Of a stretch of DNA of 64,000 nt, positions 56,390 through 64,000 are shown piece by piece. The notes under the pieces were generated by a model, which ran no database searches, was not told the origin of the DNA, and saw only the letters and a program-made list of their open reading frames with translations. The stretch is from Companilactobacillus zhongbaensis (GTDB taxonomy: Bacteria; Bacillota; Bacilli; Lactobacillales; Lactobacillaceae). The translations under genes and the position numbers were made by a program. Position 1 is the first letter of the stretch, and the number at the start of each line of letters is the position of its first letter. Where the stretch lies: assembly GCF_003946515.1 (NCBI RefSeq), contig NZ_RHOM01000001.1, positions 124,001-188,000 on the forward strand. The letters run 5' to 3'.

Positions 56390-56419
56390 GGTTTAAGTAT
56401 AGATAGGGGACAATAATAT

Positions 56420-57223
56420 ATGAAAATACTTTTCGTTGGGGACGTTGTAGGCAACATCGGAATCAAAACACTTGAGACCTATTTGCCACAGATCAAACAA
56501 GTGGTGAAGCCACAATTGACCATCGTCAATGGTGAAAACGCCGTGAACGGCAAAGGCATTAATGAAGCAGCTTACCAAAAGATCCAAGTAGCTGGTGCCG
56601 ATATCGTTTCTGGTGGTAATCACAGCTGGGATCGGATGGAAGTAACTGACTTGTTTAACGACCCTAAGAAAAAGGTTTTGCGCCCATACAATTTTCCTGG
56701 CGAAAATATTCCTGGAACTGGCATCATCAAGACTAAGGTCAATCAAAAGACGGTCTACGTTATCAATATGCAAGGGACGGCTTTGATGCAACCTTTGGAC
56801 AATCCGTTTCGTGCTTTTGATCAATTGCTACCGACATTAGATGACGATGCTATCAAGTTTGTCGACTTTCACGCGGAAACTACAAGTGAAAAGATCGCTA
56901 CCGGGATGTATTTGACTGGTAAAGTTGCGGCCGTTGTCGGAACTCATACTCATGTTCCAACTAATGACGCTCGTGTTTTTGAAAAGCAGACGGCTTATTT
57001 GACTGATGTTGGAATGACTGGTTCATACGATGGCATCCTTGGGATAACTCGTGGACCAGTGATCACTCGCTTTTTGACGCAGCGTCCGACAAAACATGAA
57101 GTAGATGAAGACGGGCGGATGCAGATCGGCTTTTGCGTGGTCGACGTGAATGACCAAACTAATTACGCTCGCAGCATTAAGAATTACGTAATCAATCCTG
57201 ACAATAAAAAATTTTTACAATAG
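56420..57223 (+). CDS. ymdB: YmdB-family metallophosphoesterase
   Basis: A 267-aa calcineurin-like phosphoesterase. Metal motifs FVGDVVGNIG, NGENAVNGKGI, GGNHSWD and VVGTHTHVPTND are intact. The B. subtilis homologue has 2',3'-cAMP phosphodiesterase activity and affects biofilm gene expression. First gene behind the LexA box, 12 bp before mutS. Confidence 0.9.
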   Translation: MKILFVGDVVGNIGIKTLETYLPQIKQVVKPQLTIVNGENAVNGKGINEAAYQKIQVAGADIVSGGNHSWDRMEVTDLFNDPKKKVLRPYNFPGENIPGTGIIKTKVNQKTVYVINMQGTALMQPLDNPFRAFDQLLPTLDDDAIKFVDFHAETTSEKIATGMYLTGKVAAVVGTHTHVPTNDARVFEKQTAYLTDVGMTGSYDGILGITRGPVITRFLTQRPTKHEVDEDGRMQIGFCVVDVNDQTNYARSIKNYVINPDNKKFLQ

Positions 57224-57235
57224 TGGAGGACATTT

Positions 57236-59863
57236 ATGCCACAGAAAACTAAAGAGACCCCAATGATGGAACAATATCTGGAATATAAGAAACAATTTCC
57301 AGATGCTTTTTTGTTTTATCGGGTCGGTGATTTTTATGAAATGTTTTACGACGATGCTGTCAAAGCTTCCCAAATTTTGGAATTGACATTAACATCCCGT
57401 AATAAAAAAGCCGACGACAGTATTCCGATGTGTGGCGTTCCCCACAAAGCCGTGGAGAGTTACATCGATACTTTGGTCGACAAGGGATACAAGGTAGCTG
57501 TTTGTGATCAATTAGAGAATCCTGCTGATGCGCAAGGTAAGATGGTCAAACGTGGCATCACTCGCGTAGTGACACCTGGGACGATCATGGATGCTAACAA
57601 TCAGGCAACCGAAAACAACTACATCACTGCCGTCACTTATAACAAAGGTGAGTTCGGCTTGGCTTATGCTGACTTAACAACTGGTGAAGTCAAAGTCACG
57701 ACAGTAGACAACCAGCTCGACTTGATCAATGAACTGCAAAATTTGAATACTAAAGAAGCAGTCGTTTTTGACACCTTTGCTAAAAAGTATCTTGATCCCT
57801 TGCGCAAGTTAGGAATCCTGATCTCGAAGATCACTGATTTAGAAGACAATTACAGTTTTGATTTTTCTCAAGTTAATGATGACAAACAAGTTGTGACCTT
57901 GAAATTGTTGATCAGCTATTTGATCAAGACGCAGATGCGTTCACTCGATCATTTAAAAGCTGCCCAAACTTATGAGATCTCAGCTTATTTGTCAATGGAT
58001 CACAGTGCCCAAAGTAATCTCGAGCTTTTTAAAAACATCCGGACTGATAAGAAGTCTGGTACTTTGTTGTGGCTTTTAGATGAAACCAAGACGGCGATGG
58101 GTGGACGGCTTTTGAAACAGTGGCTAGCACGTCCGTTGATCAAATCAAAGCCATTGAAAGCTCGCCAACATTTAGTACAAGTCTTTTTGGACAACTATTT
58201 TCAACGTTCATCTTTCCAAGATTATTTAACGAAGGTTTACGACTTGGAACGCTTAGCCGGAAGAGTCGCTTATGGAACGGTAAATGGTCGTGATTTGATC
58301 CAATTAAAGACCTCACTGCAACAAGTCCCTCAGATCAAGTCGATCCTACTAGACATCGGTGATGATCAGTTAACAGCCTTCGTGGAAAAAATCGACGAAG
58401 TCGCTGATATTCGTGACTTGATCGAAGAATCGATTGTCGAAGAACCACCAATTTCCGTTACTGGTGGTGGCGTGATTAAAGAAGGTTATAACGAGCAACT
58501 TGACCAATATCTCGATGCCTCGAAAAACGGTAAACGTTGGATGGCTGAGTTAAAAGTTCAAGAACAAGAAGCTACAGGTATCAGCAATTTGAAGATCGGC
58601 TACAATAAAGTATTTGGCTATTACATTGAAGTCAGCCGAGGCAACGTTGACAAAGTTCCTGAAGGCAGATATCAACGAAAACAAACTTTGACCAACGCTG
58701 AAAGATACATCACACCAGAGTTAAAAGAAAAAGAAAGCTTGATTTTAGAAGCTGAAGATAAGTCGCAATCTTTGGAATATCATCTTTTTGATCAGATTAG
58801 AGCAAAAGTCAAAGACCAGATCAGACGTTTGCAAGAATTAGCTACGATTTTGTCAGAACTCGATGTCTTGCAAAGTTTCGCGGTCGTTTCGGAAACTTAC
58901 CACTATGTAGCTCCAGATTTTGTCGAAGGACATCAATTAAAGATCGTTAATGGTCGACATCCAGTTGTGGAAAAAGTACTTGGCAATAACAGTTACATCC
59001 CTAATGATGTGACGTTTGATTCCGACACCGATGTCTTGCTGATCACTGGACCTAACATGTCTGGTAAGAGTACTTATATGAGACAACTAGCTTTGACAGT
59101 CATCATGGCTCAAGTAGGTTGTTTCGTACCCGCCGAAGCTGCGACCTTGCCAATTTTTGACCACATCTTCACACGGATCGGAGCCGCTGACGACTTGATC
59201 TCCGGTGATAGTACTTTCATGGTCGAAATGCGAGAAGCAAACGACGCTTTGAAAAATGCGACTCAGAATTCTTTGATAATCTTCGATGAATTGGGTCGTG
59301 GAACAGCTACGTATGATGGGATGGCGCTTGCCCAAGCTATCATTGAATACTTGGATAAAAATGTACACGCAATGACGATGTTTTCAACTCACTATCACGA
59401 ATTAACTGTGCTAGAAAGTCAGCTTCAAGGTGTCAAAAACGTTCATGTTGATGCATCAGAAGAAGATGGGAATCTCGTCTTTTTGCACAAAGTCTTACCA
59501 GGACCAGCTGACAAATCTTATGGTATCCACGTGGCCAAACTTGCAGGATTACCAGATGATGTCTTAGTTCGGGCTGACAGTATTTTATCTAACTTAGAGT
59601 CCCATAACGGAGCTGAGATCAAAGTGTCTGACGATGTCGTCGCTGAACCTAAAGCGGAAGTTGCTGATAAGCCTAAGCAGGCTAAAGAAAAGGCACCGAA
59701 GAAAAAAGTCGACGACGGACAATTGTCATTGTTCCCTGAAGATGACCCTGAAATGTTGAAAGCTAAAGACGTAGCAGAAGAATTGTCGAAGCAAGATCTG
59801 ATGAATGTCACACCGATCGAAGCTATCAACTTGCTCTACAAGTGGCAACAAAAACTTAAGTAA
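57236..59863 (+). CDS. mutS: DNA mismatch repair protein MutS
   Basis: An 875-aa mismatch sensor ATPase. Mismatch-binding FYEMFYDDA near residue 40, Walker [15 protein letters not shown] and [12 protein letters not shown] Walker B region. A QLSLFPED sequence near residue 830 is a beta-clamp binding motif. SD: GGAGGA. Operon with mutL. Confidence 0.97.
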   Translation: MPQKTKETPMMEQYLEYKKQFPDAFLFYRVGDFYEMFYDDAVKASQILELTLTSRNKKADDSIPMCGVPHKAVESYIDTLVDKGYKVAVCDQLENPADAQGKMVKRGITRVVTPGTIMDANNQATENNYITAVTYNKGEFGLAYADLTTGEVKVTTVDNQLDLINELQNLNTKEAVVFDTFAKKYLDPLRKLGILISKITDLEDNYSFDFSQVNDDKQVVTLKLLISYLIKTQMRSLDHLKAAQTYEISAYLSMDHSAQSNLELFKNIRTDKKSGTLLWLLDETKTAMGGRLLKQWLARPLIKSKPLKARQHLVQVFLDNYFQRSSFQDYLTKVYDLERLAGRVAYGTVNGRDLIQLKTSLQQVPQIKSILLDIGDDQLTAFVEKIDEVADIRDLIEESIVEEPPISVTGGGVIKEGYNEQLDQYLDASKNGKRWMAELKVQEQEATGISNLKIGYNKVFGYYIEVSRGNVDKVPEGRYQRKQTLTNAERYITPELKEKESLILEAEDKSQSLEYHLFDQIRAKVKDQIRRLQELATILSELDVLQSFAVVSETYHYVAPDFVEGHQLKIVNGRHPVVEKVLGNNSYIPNDVTFDSDTDVLLITGPNMSGKSTYMRQLALTVIMAQVGCFVPAEAATLPIFDHIFTRIGAADDLISGDSTFMVEMREANDALKNATQNSLIIFDELGRGTATYDGMALAQAIIEYLDKNVHAMTMFSTHYHELTVLESQLQGVKNVHVDASEEDGNLVFLHKVLPGPADKSYGIHVAKLAGLPDDVLVRADSILSNLESHNGAEIKVSDDVVAEPKAEVADKPKQAKEKAPKKKVDDGQLSLFPEDDPEMLKAKDVAEELSKQDLMNVTPIEAINLLYKWQQKLK

Positions 59864-59877
59864 AGAAGGTGGAACGT

Positions 59878-61800
59878 GTGGGTAAAATTCATGAATTACC
59901 AGTTGAATTAAGTAACCAGATCGCAGCTGGAGAAGTGATCGAACGACCAGCTTCTGTAGTGAAAGAATTAGTCGAAAACTCGATCGATGCCCACGCCACC
60001 CAGATTTTGATCCGGGTGCAACAGTCGGGATTAAAGTCGATTGAAGTAAATGATAACGGTGATGGGATCGACCCTGATGAGGTGGAGATTGCTTTTCAAC
60101 CGCATTCAACTAGTAAGATCAGTAACGACCGTGACCTTTTTGCCATCAAGACCTTAGGTTTCCGTGGTGAAGCTTTAGCCAGTATCGCTTCTGTTTCCAA
60201 ATTGACGATCCTAACGAGTACCGATGGTAAGTCGGCCGTTAAAGCTGATTTTGCCGGTAATACTTTATTGAACAAGGAAACTCATGCTCGATCAAAAGGA
60301 ACCACGATCACTGTCGAAGATATCTTTTTCAACACGCCCGCTCGACTCAAATACATCAAGTCACTGCATACCGAGTTGAACCGGATCGTCGATATCGTCG
60401 ACCGTTTAGCCATGGGGCATCCGGATATTTCCTTTCGACTAGTTCATGAAAAAAAGGATCTCGTCTGGACTTCCGGAAATGGCAACTTGCAACAAACTAT
60501 TGCTGGTATTTATGGTCGGACGATTGCCAGTCACATGTTGAGCTTTGAAAACTCCGATTCTGATTATCAGATCAAAGGTTATTTTTCAAAACCCGATACG
60601 ACTAGATCCAATCGCTCTTACATGTCGATGATCTTAAATGGCCGCTACATTAAAAATTATCAGCTGTCCAATGCTGTTATTCGCGGTTACGGCTCAAAGC
60701 TCATGATCGGACGTTTTCCAGTGGCGGTGATCGACATTAAATTGGATCCTAACTTAGTCGATATCAACGTGCATCCGACTAAACAAGAAGTGCGTTTAGC
60801 TAACGAAAGCAGGATCGCTGACCTGATCAGTGCTGGGATCAAAGAACGTTTGTCAGATCAAAATTTGATCCCCGATGCTGTAAAAAATCTTGGTCGCAAA
60901 GCAACGACAATGCCACCGATCGAAAAGCCAGAACAGATCACTTTTGATACTTTGCCAACGATCGATAAGATCGAGCAAACGATCAAAGAACCGAAGCAAC
61001 CCGTTGTTCTTGATGACGGGCAGCCTGATCCTTTATTAGTCGGCACGCCGATTTTTAAAGATCAGGACCATTTGGCAGCTTGGGATGCTCGATTAAAAAA
61101 AGAAGCTGGTCAAACTGTCGATGTTGATGAATCAGACGATGACCAAGTTCAAGATATTAAGCCATTAGTCGAAGAGACTCGTGAACACAATGAATTTCCT
61201 GACTTACGTTACATCGGTCAGATCCATGGAACTTATTTGGTCGCTGAAAGTAAAGACGGCTTTTACTTGATCGACCAACATGCTGCTCAAGAGCGGGTCA
61301 ATTACGAATATTATCGGGAAGAGATCGGGAAAGTTTCTCGTGATCAACAGCGCCTGCTCGTGCCGATCGTGTTAGATTATTCCAATACCGAAGCCATTAT
61401 GATCAAAGATAAAAAAGACATCTTGGAAGATATCGGACTCCATGTCGAAGACTTTGGTCAAAACAGTTTTGTCATCAATACGCATCCAACTTGGTTCGTT
61501 CCCGGACAAGAAGAGTCAACGATTCGTGAAATGATCGACTATGTCTTGAATGATTCGAAGATCAGTGTAGCTGCCTTTCGCGAGAAAAATGCCATCATGA
61601 TGAGTTGTAAGCGAGCAATCAAAGCTAACCACCATTTGGATGACCAAGAAGCGATGCACTTGCTGCACAACTTGACTAAGTGTGAGAATCCCTACAACTG
61701 TCCTCATGGACGTCCAGTTTTAGTGCAATTTAGTAACAAAGATTTAGAAAAAATGTTCAAGCGGATCCAAGATTCGCATGACACTAGAGAAAGTGAATAA
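59878..61800 (+). CDS. mutL: DNA mismatch repair protein MutL
   Basis: A 640-aa GHKL ATPase with C-terminal endonuclease domain. GKIHELPVELSNQIAAGEVI, DNGDGID and TLGFRGEAL in the N-terminus; DQHAAQERVNYEYYRE near residue 465 is the metal-dependent nuclease motif of non-E. coli MutL, and CPHGRPV is the zinc-site end. The start is GTG at 59878 (VGKIHELP); another GTG at 59869 is in the SD. Confidence 0.96.
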   Translation: MGKIHELPVELSNQIAAGEVIERPASVVKELVENSIDAHATQILIRVQQSGLKSIEVNDNGDGIDPDEVEIAFQPHSTSKISNDRDLFAIKTLGFRGEALASIASVSKLTILTSTDGKSAVKADFAGNTLLNKETHARSKGTTITVEDIFFNTPARLKYIKSLHTELNRIVDIVDRLAMGHPDISFRLVHEKKDLVWTSGNGNLQQTIAGIYGRTIASHMLSFENSDSDYQIKGYFSKPDTTRSNRSYMSMILNGRYIKNYQLSNAVIRGYGSKLMIGRFPVAVIDIKLDPNLVDINVHPTKQEVRLANESRIADLISAGIKERLSDQNLIPDAVKNLGRKATTMPPIEKPEQITFDTLPTIDKIEQTIKEPKQPVVLDDGQPDPLLVGTPIFKDQDHLAAWDARLKKEAGQTVDVDESDDDQVQDIKPLVEETREHNEFPDLRYIGQIHGTYLVAESKDGFYLIDQHAAQERVNYEYYREEIGKVSRDQQRLLVPIVLDYSNTEAIMIKDKKDILEDIGLHVEDFGQNSFVINTHPTWFVPGQEESTIREMIDYVLNDSKISVAAFREKNAIMMSCKRAIKANHHLDDQEAMHLLHNLTKCENPYNCPHGRPVLVQFSNKDLEKMFKRIQDSHDTRESE

Positions 61801-61802
61801 AT

Positions 61803-62399
61803 ATGTTTGAATACTTAAACGGTACTATTACTTACATCGACCCCGCATACATTGTTTGTGATGTTGATGGCGTGGGCTACAAAGTCCAAGTTGCCAATCC
61901 ATATCGATATGAAGAAAATCAACCAGCCAAAGTTTTCGTGGAACAGATCGTCCGTGATAACGAGCAATCCTTATATGGATTTTACGATCTCAACGAAAAA
62001 AAGATTTTTCTCAATTTGATCAGTGTTTCCGGCATTGGCCCTAAGAGTGCGCTAGCCATTTTAGCTGGTCAAGATCACTCCGGTTTGATCCATGCCATTG
62101 AGAATAACGATGTTAAATTTTTGACGAAGTTTCCTAAGATTGGGAAGAAAACGGCTCAACAAATTATTTTGGATCTCAACGGTAAATTTACTGCTGAAGG
62201 TCAAATGACCTTAGGCCAAGCGCCGATCCCACTGACTAACGGGACCGATTCACCAGAATTACTCGATGGACTTGCAGCTTTGCAGTCATTGGGCTATTCT
62301 GCTAGAGAAATCGCTAAGATCAAAGATAAGCTCAAAGAGCAACAATTAGACTCAGCCGATGCATATTTGCGTGCTGGGTTACAATTATTAACGAAATAG
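61803..62399 (+). CDS. ruvA: Holliday junction branch migration protein RuvA
   Basis: A 198-aa junction-binding protein: OB-fold start MFEYLNGTITYIDPAYIVCDVDGVGYKV, HhH motifs SVSGIGPKSALAIL and FPKIGKKTAQQIILDL, and C-terminal domain contacting RuvB. Two bp after mutL. Confidence 0.95.
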   Translation: MFEYLNGTITYIDPAYIVCDVDGVGYKVQVANPYRYEENQPAKVFVEQIVRDNEQSLYGFYDLNEKKIFLNLISVSGIGPKSALAILAGQDHSGLIHAIENNDVKFLTKFPKIGKKTAQQIILDLNGKFTAEGQMTLGQAPIPLTNGTDSPELLDGLAALQSLGYSAREIAKIKDKLKEQQLDSADAYLRAGLQLLTK

Positions 62400-62411
62400 G
62401 GGAGGTAGCAA

Positions 62412-63431
62412 ATGGATAACAATGACAGACTAACCGATGCTGATGCGTTGGATGAAAAAGAAAATCAGTCCGAAAAAACTCTCCGTCCGCAAACTTTTGA
62501 TGACTACTTAGGTCAAGAAAAAGCTAAGCATGAGTTAGACGTCTACATTCGTGCGGCTAAGCAAAGAAAGCAAACACTAGACCACGTTTTACTCTATGGA
62601 CCTCCTGGGTTAGGTAAGACTACTTTGGCCATGATCATAGCTAACGAGATGGGTGTTAACATTCATACAACGACAGGACCATCGATCGAAAAATCGGGTG
62701 ATCTAGTAGCTGTCTTAGATGAATTATCACCTGGGGATGTTTTGTTCATCGATGAGATCCACCGAATGCCCAAGGCGGTTGAAGAAGTGCTTTATTCAGC
62801 TATGGAAGATTTTTACATCGATATCATTGTTGGCCAAGGCGCCGAATCTAGATCCTTGCACCATCAATTAGTTCCATATACATTGATCGGAGCAACGACG
62901 ACTTCCGGACGTCTTTCGGCACCACTTAGAGATCGTTTTGGGATCGTCGAACACATGGAATATTACAGTGAGCAAGAATTGGCTAAGATCGTCTTTCGCT
63001 CAGCAGGAGTGTTGAACATCGCTATCGATGAAGATGGAGCTCACGAATTAGCGCGCAGATCTCGGGGGACTCCGAGAATCGCTAACCGTTTATTGAAACG
63101 GGTGCGTGACTTTGCTCAAGTAGAAAATAAAGATAAGATAGATTACGACATTGCTAAGTCAGCTTTGAATCAACTGCAAGTTGACGACCAAGGACTCGAT
63201 TCACTCGATCGCAAGATCTTGAAGATGATGATCGAGCTATATAACGGTGGACCATTAGGAATTAAGGTCATCGCTGCTAATATTGGTGAAGATCAAGAAA
63301 CTATCGAATCAGTCTATGAACCATATTTAATGCAAATGGGCTTTTTAAAGCGGACTGCCAGAGGCCGGATTGTAACTAGAAAGGGATATGAACATTTAGG
63401 TTACCCATATCCTGAGGAGGACACGAAATGA
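62412..63431 (+). CDS. ruvB: Holliday junction DNA helicase RuvB
   Basis: A 339-aa AAA+ motor. Walker [14 protein letters not shown], Walker [10 protein letters not shown], sensor 1 [18 protein letters not shown] and C-terminal winged helix ([18 protein letters not shown]). SD: GGGGAGG. Stop overlaps the queA start by 3 nt. Confidence 0.97.
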   Translation: MDNNDRLTDADALDEKENQSEKTLRPQTFDDYLGQEKAKHELDVYIRAAKQRKQTLDHVLLYGPPGLGKTTLAMIIANEMGVNIHTTTGPSIEKSGDLVAVLDELSPGDVLFIDEIHRMPKAVEEVLYSAMEDFYIDIIVGQGAESRSLHHQLVPYTLIGATTTSGRLSAPLRDRFGIVEHMEYYSEQELAKIVFRSAGVLNIAIDEDGAHELARRSRGTPRIANRLLKRVRDFAQVENKDKIDYDIAKSALNQLQVDDQGLDSLDRKILKMMIELYNGGPLGIKVIAANIGEDQETIESVYEPYLMQMGFLKRTARGRIVTRKGYEHLGYPYPEEDTK

Positions 63432-64000
63432 CATTAACCACAGAAGATTTTGACTACGATTTACCAGAAGAATTGATCGCCCAAACACCGATCAAAGACC
63501 GTGACCATTCAAGACTATTAGTATTGGACCACGAAACAGGGGCATACGAAGATAAGCATTTTTACGATATCTTGGATTATTTGAATCCAGGAGATGCTTT
63601 AGTAATGAACAACTCCCGAGTTTTGCCTGCACGTTTATACGGAACAAAAGCAGATACTGACGGACACGAAGAAGTTTTGCTTTTGAACAATACAGAAGGC
63701 GACAAGTGGGAAGTACTAATGAAACCAGCTCGTCGAGCACATCCAGGAACAGTCATCACCTTTGGTGACGGTCAATTGACAGCAACGGTTGAAGAAGACT
63801 TGGAACACGGTGGCAAGATCATCGAATTCCACTACGACGGCATCTTCTTGGAGATCTTGGAAAAATTAGGTGAAATGCCATTACCTCCATACATCAAAGA
63901 AAAATTAGACGATCCTGATCGTTATCAAACAGTCTATGCCAAAGAAAACGGCTCGGCTGCAGCACCAACAGCCGGTTTGCACTGGACCAAAGATTTACTA
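63428..64000 (+). CDS. queA: S-adenosylmethionine:tRNA ribosyltransferase-isomerase, 3' end outside window
   Basis: The penultimate-stage enzyme of queuosine synthesis. The visible 191 residues include the N-terminal [32 protein letters not shown] and [17 protein letters not shown], all diagnostic. ATG at 63428 overlaps the ruvB stop (ATGA), with GAGGA upstream, as in many Firmicutes (ruvB-queA-tgt). The frame is open to the right edge. Confidence 0.95.
   Translation, partial: MTLTTEDFDYDLPEELIAQTPIKDRDHSRLLVLDHETGAYEDKHFYDILDYLNPGDALVMNNSRVLPARLYGTKADTDGHEEVLLLNNTEGDKWEVLMKPARRAHPGTVITFGDGQLTATVEEDLEHGGKIIEFHYDGIFLEILEKLGEMPLPPYIKEKLDDPDRYQTVYAKENGSAAAPTAGLHWTKDLL

Overview
The window is a stretch of a low-GC Gram-positive chromosome. 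Gene content and order point to the Lactobacillaceae: the dut-radA-yacL-gltX-cysS-mrnC-rlmB-sigH-rpmG-secE-nusG string, PepX and PepC peptidases, a mannose PTS followed by manO, and an SRP RNA between tadA and dnaX. The Companilactobacillus/Lactiplantibacillus side of the family is a plausible guess, but the genus cannot be fixed from the sequence alone. Almost every gene is ordinary chromosomal housekeeping. No prophage, transposase, CRISPR array, rRNA or tRNA was seen.

Layout. 0-8.5 kb: the end of a MarR-type regulator, a secreted M13 metallopeptidase, a membrane-anchored protein, a zinc-type CDF exporter, an AhpD-like protein, gpmA, and an Lrp/AsnC regulator divergent from aspartase. 8.7-15.9 kb (minus strand): kup, pepX, pepC, rpiA and a small acetyltransferase. 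16-27.6 kb: dut to rplL, covering DNA repair, aminoacyl-tRNA synthetases, RNA processing, SigH, SecE/NusG and r-proteins with autoregulatory leaders. 27.6-37.7 kb: tRNA/rRNA modification, SRP RNA, dnaX-ybaB-recR-yaaL, tmk-darA-holB-yabA-rsmI, an acyl-ACP thioesterase, and folT behind a THF riboswitch. 38.2-44.3 kb: tsaB-rimI-tsaD, an ABC-F protein, rex and manA. 45.4-48.8 kb: the manXYZ-type PTS behind a sigma-54 promoter, then manO. 49-52.1 kb: a bacteriocin-immunity-like/CPBP pair, and groESL with CIRCE. 53-55.9 kb: a MerR regulator, a DUF554 protein and panE. 56.4-64 kb: ymdB-mutS-mutL-ruvA-ruvB-queA behind a LexA box.

The unusual content is between the genes. Two families of long, structured, non-coding repeats occupy almost every long intergenic gap. 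Family A has seven copies of about 122 bp, at 4.1, 8.6, 32.8, 37.9, 38.1, 48.8 and 48.9 kb. Family B has five copies of about 250-350 bp, at 32.4, 44.3, 52.3, 52.8 and 56.1 kb. In both, short single-stranded motifs are conserved while the paired arms differ from copy to copy yet stay complementary within each copy. This pattern argues for selection on (or a copying mechanism acting through) a hairpin structure rather than on sequence. Some copies sit inside gene orders that are normally tight, for example yaaL-tmk. Several are embedded in kilobase-scale islands where one DNA strand is strongly T/G-rich or A/C-rich, an asymmetry that continues into the third codon positions of the flanking genes. 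I cannot match either family to a named element from memory; they are the best candidates here for something undescribed.

Limits: all calls come from reading the sequence. No alignment, covariance search or folding program was run. Starts were chosen from Shine-Dalgarno (SD) spacing and family knowledge.
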